From: Martinezella lusitana | GTDB lineage: Bacteria; Pseudomonadota; Alphaproteobacteria; Rhizobiales; Rhizobiaceae | Direction of reading: 5' to 3' | Length of the DNA: 64,000 nucleotides | Assembly: GCF_016901135.1 (NCBI RefSeq) | Contig: NZ_JAFEVL010000025.1 | Coordinates: 54,527-118,526, forward strand | Shown here: positions 9,405 to 18,800 of the stretch, piece after piece | Layout: the number at the start of each line of letters is the position of its first letter | Numbering within the stretch: position 1 is the stretch's first letter | The notes under the pieces: generated by a model | What the model was told of the DNA's origin: nothing | Database searches by the model: none | Seen by the model: only the letters and a program-made list of their open reading frames with translations | Program-made: the position numbers and the translations under genes

Positions 9405-9426
9405 CGAACAGTGGCCTGTTTATACG

Positions 9427-9588
9427 ATGGAGCAATGCCGAGGGGCGCGAGCTATGTTGGGCTGGGACCAAGCTGAGCTCGCGAAAGCAGCACATAAAGC
9501 CCGGAAAGGGCGCCCAGGGCCGCGTCGGGAACTGGAAGGGACAGTCGGCATAAAATTATTGATCCACTATATTGGGTTGATTTTTTAG
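9427..9588 (+). pseudogene. Truncated XRE regulator remnant
   Basis: The reading frame from the ATG at 9427 gives MEQCRGARAMLGWDQAELAKAAHKA, the typical start of the same short XRE family as the gene at 9159 (compare RAARALLRWTAEDLAK). After about 25 residues it turns into unrelated sequence and ends at 9588, without the recognition helix. It looks like the N-terminal stump of a regulator cut by a rearrangement at the edge of the HipA module. Confidence 0.55.
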
Positions 9589-9624
9589 AAGAATAGCATT
9601 AATTGATCCATCATAAGGGGTCAA
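9559..9624. promoter_or_regulatory. Two operator-like imperfect palindromes in front of hipA
   Basis: Two related 22-base imperfect palindromes lie at 9559-9580 and 9603-9624. Both begin TTGATCC and end in a GGGT-T/C-A-A-like arm. Their starts are 44 bases apart, about four helical turns, so a regulator could bind the same face twice. The downstream copy contains the AAGGGG ribosome-binding site (9615-9620) and ends 3 bases before the hipA ATG, so occupancy should block translation or transcription of the toxin. HipB-type antitoxins are known to bind repeated palindromes in their own promoters; the assignment here is inference. Confidence 0.6.
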
Positions 9625-9627
9625 TAA

Positions 9628-10950
9628 ATGCGACTAGCACTTCAAATCCATTTTCAAAATGAGTGGCATCAAGCTGCTACACTCGAGATAAACGATGACG
9701 ACGCGGGCTATCAGGGCGCATCGATCGTTGACTATGACCTCGACTATTTCATTGCGGCAGCATCTCAGGAATTCGCGCTAGGCAAAGCGGTCTGCGATCT
9801 TCGCGCGCTGTCTGTCCGCTATCCGGTAGACCTCGAAAACCGATATAGCCGCCATTGGCCTCCCTTTCTTCTAGACCTGATGCCGCAAGGGCACGCAAGG
9901 CGGAAGCTCGCAGAACATCTTGGGCTCGTCGAGGCGGCCCGCGCATCCGATCTTCCCCTGCTTCTTCGATCGGCGACGGGGGGAATAGGAAACATTCGGA
10001 TCAGGCAAGCGGCGGAAGCGGAAGCGGAACGTTTGTACGGCGTGCAGCGCCGAGGCGTTACTGAGACGGATATTCTGGCGCGCTCGGACCGCTTCATGGA
10101 AGTCGCCGATCGTTTTGGAATGCTCGCCTCCGGCTCAAGCGGCCTGCAGGGCGAGTGGCCGAAAGTGTCGATGACCCAAGCAAGAGACGGACTATACTAC
10201 CCTGACAGCTTCGTCGACGACGACGAGGCAATGCGTCATGTCATCGTTAAACTGGTGCGTAGCACCGAGCCAGTAGATCGTCTTATTCTCGAAGGCGAAG
10301 CACTGTATTCCCGTATTGCTGTTGAAATCGGCCTGAATGTCAGTGAAGTCTCAACGTATGCGGAAGGCGTGCTGATTATTCCTCGTTTCGATCGGCAAAA
10401 GGGGAAGAATGGCCAGACGATACGCCTTGGGCAGGAAAGCCTGGTATCCGCCATTGGTGTTGCCGATTTCGGCCATATCGGCGCGCACGAAATCTATATC
10501 GACATTCTAAAGCGATATTCGTCCGATCCGTTCCGCGACATAGTCGAATACCTAGAGCGCGACATCGCCAACCTGGCGCTCGGCAATCCCGACAATCATG
10601 GCGGGAACTCCGCATTGAGCAAGCTTCCTGACGGAAGGATCCGGCTGTCGCCGCTATTCGATTTCGCACCCATGCGTCTCGCCAAGGAAGGAATTATTCG
10701 CTCCACACGCTGGGCTTCCATGCGCGAGGCAGGCCGTGATCACCTTCCCGATTGGAAACTGATCTGCGCCGCGCTTATGCCCGACCCGGATGAACAGGCG
10801 CGCCTCACGATCGCGCTCAGCCAATTTGCCGAGCGTCTGAGGCAGGCGCCTCAAATGGCGAAAGACATTGGCGCGCCGCCCGAAATTCTCGAGCGGGCCA
10901 TGAGCCGCTGCATCGAGATTGCGGACAGCGTTGCAGTGGTCTGCGCGTAA
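9628..10950 (+). CDS. hipA: HipA-family serine/threonine kinase toxin
   Basis: A 440-residue HipA-like kinase. HipA toxins phosphorylate a translation factor (GltX in E. coli) and induce dormancy. Seen here are a Gly-rich phosphate loop near residue 169 (SSGLQGEWPKV), the catalytic-loop equivalent near 316 (LALGNPDNHGGN, with the Asp, His and Asn of the family) and the metal-binding LSPLFDFAPM near 339. The length matches full HipA proteins. The toxin gene precedes its antitoxin-like partner by 21 bases, the reverse of the classical hipB-hipA order. The start is fixed by AAGGGG 7 bases upstream. It differs clearly from the second HipA at 30291. Confidence 0.85.
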   Translation: MRLALQIHFQNEWHQAATLEINDDDAGYQGASIVDYDLDYFIAAASQEFALGKAVCDLRALSVRYPVDLENRYSRHWPPFLLDLMPQGHARRKLAEHLGLVEAARASDLPLLLRSATGGIGNIRIRQAAEAEAERLYGVQRRGVTETDILARSDRFMEVADRFGMLASGSSGLQGEWPKVSMTQARDGLYYPDSFVDDDEAMRHVIVKLVRSTEPVDRLILEGEALYSRIAVEIGLNVSEVSTYAEGVLIIPRFDRQKGKNGQTIRLGQESLVSAIGVADFGHIGAHEIYIDILKRYSSDPFRDIVEYLERDIANLALGNPDNHGGNSALSKLPDGRIRLSPLFDFAPMRLAKEGIIRSTRWASMREAGRDHLPDWKLICAALMPDPDEQARLTIALSQFAERLRQAPQMAKDIGAPPEILERAMSRCIEIADSVAVVCA

Positions 10951-10971
10951 CGCCGGAAAGGAACGGATAAA

Positions 10972-11280
10972 ATGGCTCGCTGGAAAAAGCCCACGAAAGA
11001 AGAAGTTCTAGAGCACCGCCGAAATCTGGCCGAGCGAGCACGACAGGGTGCACTGCGCCTACCTAGCGCCGTGGTTGAAATTCGCAAGAGCTTTGGAATG
11101 ACACAAGAGGAGTTCTCTAAAACCCTCGGCCTGACACGACGGCAAATCGCAGAAATCGAAGCCGGCACAGCAAATCCGACATTTGAAACGCTGGACAAGA
11201 TCGGCCGGCTGTTCGGATTCACCGTGGGTTTTGTACCAAGAACTGCCCGCGAGGACACCACAAAGTCGCCGTTCGACTGA
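10972..11280 (+). CDS. hipB: HipB-type XRE antitoxin
   Basis: A 102-residue protein with a basic N-terminal extension (MARWKKPTKEEVLEHRRNLAERARQG) and an XRE helix-turn-helix at about 38-90 (IRKSFGMTQEEFSKTLGLTRRQIAEIEAG plus PTFETLDKIGRLFG). It follows hipA after 21 bases and should neutralise the kinase and bind the palindromes at 9559-9624. A degraded IS3 element begins about 50 bases downstream, so the module is intact but sits next to a rearrangement site. Confidence 0.8.
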   Translation: MARWKKPTKEEVLEHRRNLAERARQGALRLPSAVVEIRKSFGMTQEEFSKTLGLTRRQIAEIEAGTANPTFETLDKIGRLFGFTVGFVPRTAREDTTKSPFD

Positions 11281-11330
11281 CAATAACAAGTTTCAGAAAT
11301 ACAAAAGCTGGCAGAGTAATTTTGCTTCAA

Positions 11331-11765
11331 TGACCTGAGTCCCTGATCTTCCTCCAAATTTTGGTAGAGTCCGTCACTCTGAGGAGACGGACAGCATGAA
11401 GCATTCACGGTTCACGGACGAGCAGATCATCCGATGTCTGCCGCAAGCACGGGATATCCGAAGCGACCTTCTACAAATACAAGGCAAAGTTTGGCGGCAT
11501 GGAGGTTTCCGATGCCCGCAAACTGAAGGCTCTGGAAGACGAGAACGCCAAGCTGAAGAAGCTACTGGCCGAGACCATGCGGGATAATGCCATTTTGAAG
11601 GATGTCGCTTCAAAAAAATGGTGACGCCCGATGTGAAGCGGGACGCTGTGGCTCATGTCTGCGAACAGCATGGTGTGAGCCAGCGTCGGGCGTGCGAGGT
11701 TTTGTCCGTTGATCGGTCGAGCGTGCGATACCGCAGCATTCAGCCTGATGACGCTGTGTTGAATT
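11331..11765 (+). mobile_element. Degraded IS3-family insertion sequence (orfA/orfB remnant)
   Basis: A decayed IS3-type element. The left edge (near 11331) precedes an orfA that begins MKHSRFTDEQII at 11396, then loses roughly 35 bases of the HTH region and changes frame. The distal orfA can still be read in another frame (ATFYKYKAKFGGMEVSDARKL then LEDENAKLKKLLAETM and AILKDVASKKW). The orfB start (MVTPDVKRDAVAHVCEQHGV then RRACEVLSVDRSSVRYRS) survives for about 50 residues and is cut off near 11765, with no DDE catalytic domain. It cannot transpose by itself. Confidence 0.75.
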
Positions 11766-11898
11766 CCGCCGCGATTTGACCCTTTTTTCCACTTTCGCAC
11801 GCCCCTACGTGAGCAAAAAAAGCGAAGTATTCCAACAAATTAGGGATATCTATATGGGTCACCGCAAAATGCGCAACTGGATTATTCTCTGGCGGAAA

Positions 11899-12102
11899 TC
11901 AACACCCAGCTCCAGCAGGCGCTCGCTCTTCTATTTTCTTTCGATCCCAATTGCTAACAATGCCATGTGCTTCCGGCAGAGGGGGAATGAAATCAATTTC
12001 GAAATCGTGGCCGAGGCCGACACGGCACACACACGGGATGTCCTTTTGCCCCAAGAATGCGCGGGTAACAAGATTATTGGCAATTGTCAGTTCGATTTCC
12101 AT
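11899..12102 (-). CDS. Truncated paralogue of the orphan immunity-like protein
   Basis: A 67-residue protein (MEIELTIANNLV to APAGAGC) with a good AAGGAG ribosome-binding site before the ATG at 12102. It aligns along its length with the N-terminal half of the next gene: TIANNLVTRAFLGQKDIPC against TIAKNLLTQTLLEQKEIPC, and SNWDRKKIEERAP against SDWDGRKINERAP. It stops where the paralogue continues for another 55 residues, so it is probably a cut-off copy; the IS3 remnant lies just beyond. It is the last recognisable gene of the two-partner-secretion operon. Confidence 0.55.
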   Translation of the reverse strand: MEIELTIANNLVTRAFLGQKDIPCVCRVGLGHDFEIDFIPPLPEAHGIVSNWDRKKIEERAPAGAGC

Positions 12103-12167
12103 TATGGGCTCCTTGGTACGACGACCTCTGCACCATTGTCGCCCTAGCAAGGCCTACCGCATCCGCA

Positions 12168-12530
12168 CTACTCTTCTTCGTCCCAGAAAGAGCCAATCGG
12201 CCCGTATTCTCCGTTGATGATAATCGGGCACCAACCGACGGCGCGATTAAAAAAAGACAGATCAACAATTTCATACTTACCGCCGTCAATCGGCGCGAGA
12301 CTTACTTTACCGAAGCAGTCATGTGTATAGCTTCCACCGCCATAAGCTGGCGCGCGTTCATTTATCTTCCTGCCGTCCCAGTCGCTGACTTTACCGCAAG
12401 CCACAGGCAACGGGTCGATAAAGCTGATTTCGAATTCACGACCGCTGATGCGGCTTAAACAGGGTATCTCCTTCTGCTCAAGTAACGTTTGAGTCAGCAG
12501 GTTTTTTGCGATTGTTAGCGAGATTTTCAT
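12168..12530 (-). CDS. Orphan immunity-like protein of the CDI locus
   Basis: A 120-residue soluble protein read from the ATG at 12530; an in-frame upstream ATG at 12542 would add four residues. I do not recognise the family. Its place directly after the barstar gene, its AT-rich codon use and its tandem truncated paralogue match the orphan immunity cassettes that pile up behind cdiA genes as toxin tips are exchanged. Trp-rich acidic C-terminus (WCPIIINGEYGPIGSFWDEEE, split by a loop) would suit binding of a basic toxin. Function is inferred from position only. Confidence 0.6.
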   Translation of the reverse strand: MKISLTIAKNLLTQTLLEQKEIPCLSRISGREFEISFIDPLPVACGKVSDWDGRKINERAPAYGGGSYTHDCFGKVSLAPIDGGKYEIVDLSFFNRAVGWCPIIINGEYGPIGSFWDEEE

Positions 12531-12552
12531 CGCACCGCCCAACGCGCCTAAA

Positions 12553-12840
12553 TTATCGCAAAATGTATGTAAATTTATCAGATGATGAGCTCTTTTGATC
12601 GTGCTTCTGGGCCCTATCTAACACGCTAACAATTCTATCGAACGCGTCTCCGAATCGTTTTTTTGACAAATCCGAGTTTTTCCATATAAGTATAATTTGA
12701 CCACCCACCAATCCACTCAATAAATCCCACAAAGCATCAGTATTATTTCCATACATACTCGCAACATCCAGAGCAATGGCTATTTTTCTATGAAAATCTT
12801 TCTCGGTTTTCATGTCATCACCATCAATCTCTACAATCAT
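12553..12840 (-). CDS. cdiI: Barstar-type immunity protein
   Basis: A 95-residue protein of the barstar (barnase inhibitor) family. The inhibitory helix is well preserved: YGNNTDALWDLLSGLV, in which Asp35, Trp38 and Asp39 fall at the same residue numbers as in Bacillus barstar, where Asp35 and Asp39 plug the barnase active site. The later IILIWKNSDLSKK and FGDAFDRIVSVLDRA also match the family. It starts 10 bases after the cdiA stop codon, whose product ends in a barnase domain, so the pair is a cognate toxin and immunity protein. Base composition is clearly more AT-rich than cdiA. Confidence 0.92.
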   Translation of the reverse strand: MIVEIDGDDMKTEKDFHRKIAIALDVASMYGNNTDALWDLLSGLVGGQIILIWKNSDLSKKRFGDAFDRIVSVLDRAQKHDQKSSSSDKFTYILR

Positions 12841-12850
12841 TTCTCTATTC

Positions 12851-15800
12851 CTATTTCCAGGTTCCGATAGGAGTTACAGTATCGTAGTGGTCGTTCGTTA
12901 CATACAGCAGTCCATCACTAGAATATACAAGTCTGGTCCCAGCGCTGTTCTTGCGGCTCATTGTGCTGTCCACCCCGATGTCTGCCTCGTACCAAGCTCT
13001 TCCTGGTGCGGAAGGAAGAACATTCGACGTGTTCTCAAAAATATCCCCCCCGATTTGACCATCAGGAAGGTAGTTGTTTAGTGCCTTACCTCGTGCCCAG
13101 CCAAGCTGCTCGGCTTGAGTCTTGGTAACATAATTGCTTGGTAGTTGGCCGGTAGTTTTCAAGCTTTCAACAACCTCGTTTGCTTTCTGGGTTGTTTGCA
13201 AATCCAGACTTAATCTAGCACCAGTAGCGGCATTAGCAGTTCCTTCTGACGTGACTGGGATAATCTCTTTCATGAGCTTCCCGGTATCCGCGTCAATCTG
13301 AAGCCCCTCGAACGCAGCCCGGATACTATCATCGGCTCCGTTCCTGACAGCGAAGCGGATACCCACCACTTTGCTGCCAGCAGTAACAAAGTTGGCCACG
13401 ATGAGCCCTGCATCGAGAGCGGCCTGATACTTTTGGGCGTCTTTCTCGGAAACATTGAGCATGGTCAGAGCGGAGACGAGGAGTGTTTGGGCCTCCTTGC
13501 CAGTGATGAGCGTTTCCGTATAGCCCACAAGATGGTTGGCGCTATTCACCGCGGCCGCCACTGCCGCCCAGCAGGCCGGGGCGCCGAGGTTACATATGGC
13601 CCTCACTCCAACCATGGCAGCCATTTCGAGCATGGCTGCTTGACCCGCGTTGGTGCGATTAACCTGCGCCATCGCACCATCAATCGCATCGGGAATGGAT
13701 GCTCCGGTTTTGGTGGCATCCGCTAGATAACGGGCGAGGATCACATCTAGATAGACCGACCCTTTGCCCGCAGTCATCTGCGAAAGAGTTTCGGCATCGA
13801 AGTTCAGATCAACTGGGTTTTGTCCTGGATCGATCTCGGGGAAAACATCGATACCCGCCCGATCAAGCCGCGCGGCGTATGCCAGAAGGTCCTTCACCAT
13901 CGATTGGCAGGCATCCGATGCGGAGTTGGCCTTGCAGACCGCCACCAAAGTTATGTCGTTCTGCAGTGATTTTTCTTGGAAGCTTCTGACCGCCGCCCAC
14001 TCCTCCGCACAATCCGACTGGCATGCTTCGGCCTTCTTCAGAGCTTTGACCGCTTTAAAAAGATCCTCGTCGGCTAGATAATTGTATTTGTAGTTGGCCG
14101 CTCCGTAAGCTGCGCCTTCGCCGCCGCCGACAGCCCCGGCCGCCGCCGCTGATAGACTTTGGCCGATCAGGTCGGCAAGTTGTTTACCCTCTTCGGTTCC
14201 TTCGTACTTGGTGCCCTTGAGCATGCCATCAACGAGTTCGGCGATGGCAGGGGATAGTAGTGTCGAGGTAGCGCCGCCAAGCGCTCCCCGGATGGCGCCA
14301 GACAGATCGTTGACGCCGCCAAGGATGCCACCGCCAATCGCATGCAATACCGCGCGGCCAGCTCCACCCTCGCCCCAGAAGTCCTTCTGAGCCTGCGTCG
14401 TGGCATTCAACATCAGATTATTGGCAATATCCGCCACCAGCCCCGCCATGGTGGCTTGAGCAGCCTGCAGATCAGCCTGCGTCTTGTATTGCTCGCGCAG
14501 GATGTTCTGCAGGTCCGGCAAGCTGGGCAGCGAGGTGTTGGTGTTCTCCGTATCGCGGCGGATCGTGCCGATGTCCTGAAGCTGGTGCGCCGGATCGGTG
14601 ATGGTGATGCCGATGTTGCCACCGATGGCCGAGAGCGCCTGGCCGGTCTTGTTCTCGCCGGCCTTGACCGGCGGAGCGATGGAAAGGCCGCTGGTGCCGA
14701 TCGAGCCGCCATAGGTGTCGGCCTTCCAGGTCGAATGGGTATCGATGTCGGCGACCGTCAGCGTGCCGGTTTCAAAATGGTTCTTGTCCGCCGTCGCCTC
14801 GCTGGTGATCAGGCCACCGATGAGCGATGTCTGCTTGTCGACCGTCAGGTCAAGGCCGCCACTGCCGGCATGAATGCCGGATTGTTCCGAGACGACGACA
14901 GCATCGCCGGTCGCTTTCTGGGTCACGCCGGAAACGCTGAAGCCATTCGTGCCCACCGAACCCGAGACATTGAGCTGATTGGCCTTGGCGGTTGCCGTAT
15001 CCACCAGGCTCTCGATCGTCAGATTCTTGACGTCGGCGGTGACAGAGTTGCCGGTGACAGTCGCACCCTTCAGGGCCAAGTCGTTGGTGACGATGGTGAC
15101 ATCGCCGGTGCCGTTGACGTGAGTGTTATAGTGCGTGACCCCCGTTGTGCCGGCACTGCCATCGCCATAGGAGGCGCTGGCGGTAACGCCGGGCGCACCA
15201 CAGCCCGATTTCGTGCCGCAATCCCAGCTCAAACCGACGCCGACGCTATAGGAGGAGTTCTCACTCGACGTATTCGAGGAACCGGTCGCGGCATTCAGGT
15301 TGATGTTGCCGTTTTCGGCCGACAGGAAAATATCACCGGTCAACGGGTCGTTGGAGATGACCGGCAGGCCGTATTTGTCGTAACCGGCGCTGATCTGCGC
15401 GCCGTCGCTGGTGATGCTGCCATTCTGAGCCTCCATGGTGATGGAGCGGCCAGCGCGGATGTCGGTAACGACAGGCGACGAGGAGGACGACGACGATTGG
15501 CTTTCCTGATGGTTGACGCCCGCCGTCAGCGATAGCGAGAAGCCGAGGCCCGTCTTGTTGGAGGGATCCGTGCTGGTGAGTTGATTATAAGCCTCCTTCA
15601 GGTCCTTGTAGCCTTGATAAAAGCCGAGGCCGGCAATGGCGGTGTTGGTCACCGCATTGACCCCGCCGGCATCCGACAGCCGCTCAGCCGAGTTCATGAT
15701 GCTTTCGCCGGCGGCCACCGCCTTGCTCGAGGCCGCGAAGGTCACGCCGGTAAAGGTCTTTTCATGTACCTCCTGGTAGTTGGTGACGTCGTTGGCCGAC

Positions 15801-18800
15801 AGGAGATTGATGTCATTCTTGGCGAAGAGATTGACGTCGCGCTCGGCCGAAGCGCTGGTCGCCTGCAGGTTGACATTGTTGCCTGCCGAGATGTTGAGAT
15901 CACGTCCGGCGGACAGTGTCGACACAGCGTTGGTATCGGACTGCTGCGCCGTGCTGTCCTTGGTCGACTGCGCGCCGATGCCGACGGAGAAGCCGCCATT
16001 GCCAACGGAGAGGGCCAGGCCGAAGCCGGACTTCTTCTGCTGCTCGGATTGCGACGAGCTTTCCGCCCCCGGCGTGACGTTGACATCGCGTTCGACCGAC
16101 AGGTTGATATCGCGGTCAGCTGTGACCGTAGAGCCCATGATGTTGAGGTCGGTCTTGCGGGCCGTCAGATTGACGTCCTCGCCCGCTGAAAGCGAAGAGC
16201 CGACATTGTCCGTCGAGGCTTGCTGGCCCTGCTTTTCGTTCTTACCGACGAGCGAGATGAAACCGCCGCCGGAGCCAACGAACAGGCCGGAATCCTTGCG
16301 CTTGCTGTCGGACTGGTGATCCTCCTGCGCTCCGATCACAGCGACGCTGTCACCGGAGACGTTGATGGAGCCATCAGCATCCACCTTCGAACCGGCAATG
16401 ACGGCCGCCTTGCCGGCATCGAGATTGACGTCGCCCGAGGCGGAAAGCGTCGAACCGGCGGTGGTCTCATTGTAACCGTCATAGCTGTAAGTACCGCTGC
16501 GCAGAAAGCCCTTGCTCTTCGAGCTGTCATGCTCTGTCTCGGTGTCCTTGCCGGCGGTAGCAATCAGGTTGCCGCCGGTCTGGATGTTGAGATCGGATGT
16601 ATGCGTGGCGTCGCCGGCCGCGACGCTTGAGGCGGAAACGGTGGTGTCGCCGCCGGAGATGATGGTTACGCCATCCTTGCCGGAGATCGACGAGCCGGCC
16701 GCTGTGGTGGTCTCCAGATGGCCGGAGGCGTTCGTCTTTGTCGAGCCAAAGAAGCCGCTCTTCTTGGTGCTGCTGTTGGTGTTGAGCGTATAGGCGTCGG
16801 TCGCTTGGGCGATCGTGACATCGTCCTTCGCCTGCAGGCCAACCGAACCATCGGCCGCCATGCTGCTGCCGATGACGTTGATGTCAGCGCCAGACTTGGC
16901 GACGATATCGCCACCCGCGGTGATATCGGAGCCGGTATGGGTTGTTGAAGACGAGGAGCCCTTGCCGAATGTCGAATTCGACTGGCTTTGCGACGTGGTG
17001 ATGTTGATGTCACCGTTCGAGGTCAGGCCGACATCGCCCTTGGCCGACAGATCCGAACCCGAGATCAGGACACCGGTATTGCCATTGACGAGCAGATTGC
17101 CGCCGGCTGTCAGCTGTGAGGCTTGCTGGTCGGTGCCTGTGGTCTTGGTGTAGCCATCGTCGGTCCGCCGGGCGACGTCCGTGGAGACGATGTTGACCGC
17201 ACCGCTCGTGGCTGTGACGTTGAGGACGCCGCCCGATTTGGCGGAGGAGCCTATGATATTGACGTCGGTGTTGCCGGTGATGGCAAGATTGCCGCCAGCC
17301 GTGATGCGCGTTCCCGTGGCATTTTGCTGGCCGCCCGCCGTGGTCGCACCACCATTGTCGACCTTTGCTGTTGCAAGGGTGATGGTCTGGCCGGAGAGCT
17401 GTGCCGAGCCGCCCGCGGCAATCTTCGAGCCGGCAAGCGTCAAGCTGCCGGCGCCGGCATCGACCTTCAGGCCACCACCGGCTGTTATTCCACCGCTGGA
17501 GGCGACGACCGACTGGCCGCCGATGTTCATCGTCTGCGCGGCGAGCGTGATGCCGTTCGAGGCATTCAGGTTCATGTTGCCGCCGGCAAGGAATGTGCCG
17601 CCGTTGGCCTTGATGTCGGTGGCGTTGATGGTCATGCCGCCAGCTGCGGCGATGGCGCCGGAGTTGTTGAGGCTGCCAACATCCACACTGACCGTGTTAC
17701 CCGCAATCAAGGCGCCGGCACTGTTGATCTTCGCCCGGTCCGCAGCCGAGAGATAGACGGCCGGCACCAGCACTTGCGCGCCATCGATGGTCTGGCTCTG
17801 GTAGATCACGATGGACTCGGTGAGCGACGCCGCCTGTTCCGGTGTGAGTGCCTGACCGAGGGCAAGACCGTGTGCTTGCGCATAGGCAACGCCATTGTCG
17901 AGCAGCGTCTTCATCTGATCGGTAGCATTGTTGCCGGGGATGAACGAACCACTGCCCAGACCATCGCCGACGAGCTGGCGCAATTGCGTATCGACGAGCT
18001 GATTGTCGAAATAGGCGTCGCCCAGGAAGGGAACCTTGGTCTCGGGCGTATAGCCGACCCTGTCGATGAAATATCCCGAACCATAGAATTTGGAGACGTC
18101 GAGGAAGGCAGCTCGGGTCTCCAACAGTAAGACCTGGCCGGGGATCGTGCCGCCGACGCCACCCGATTGCGGCTTGGCAAGCGAGGCGAGTTGAGCGCCG
18201 TTCACTTGCAGAACCAGGGCAAGATTGCCGCTGTTGCCGATGGCGATAATGAGTTTGCCGATAAGGCTGTTCGGATTGACCGAGGCACCGCCGGCTGCCG
18301 CCAGACTGCCACCATTGATCGACGCCCCGCCATCTGCGGTCAAGCCATTGCCGCCGACCACGGTGCCGCCGGCCACTGTCAGGCCGTTGCCATTGACGGA
18401 GGCGCCACCTGCGGCCGTCAGGCCGTTGCCGCTGATTGCCGGACCACCACCAAGCGTCGGGCTACCACCGCCAATTGACGGGCCGCTGCCAACGTTTGCG
18501 CCGCCGTTGGCGGCTACACCCGCAAGTGTTGCGTTGACATCGAACAGGGCGCCGCCCGCCGTCATGCTGCCAAGTGCCGAGAGTGGGTTCCCAGGATTGC
18601 TCAAGGACGCAACGCCGGTCCCTCCCGACACGGATCCGGAGGCGGACGTATTATTGATCGTACCGAACCCGAGAGTGAGTGCGCCGGCAGCCTTGATGTT
18701 GCCTGCCGCGCCGCCGATCACCTGCGAGCTCGAGACGATCGAGGTTCCATTGGCCATGTCGCGTGACGGATCGGCCGTGCCGTCGGCATTGTAAGCCGTG

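Noticed and set aside
14085..14140. VENN-type pretoxin motif
   Set aside because: The stretch before the toxin reads NYKYNYLADEDLF, so the classical motif is absent. I mention YNYL only as a possible equivalent.
14342..15535. Long plus-strand open frame opposite cdiA
   Set aside because: It is the mirror of the repetitive minus-strand cdiA frame. The product is Arg/Asp/Ala-rich with no motif; several similar frames (17123-18130, 23723-24616) have the same cause.
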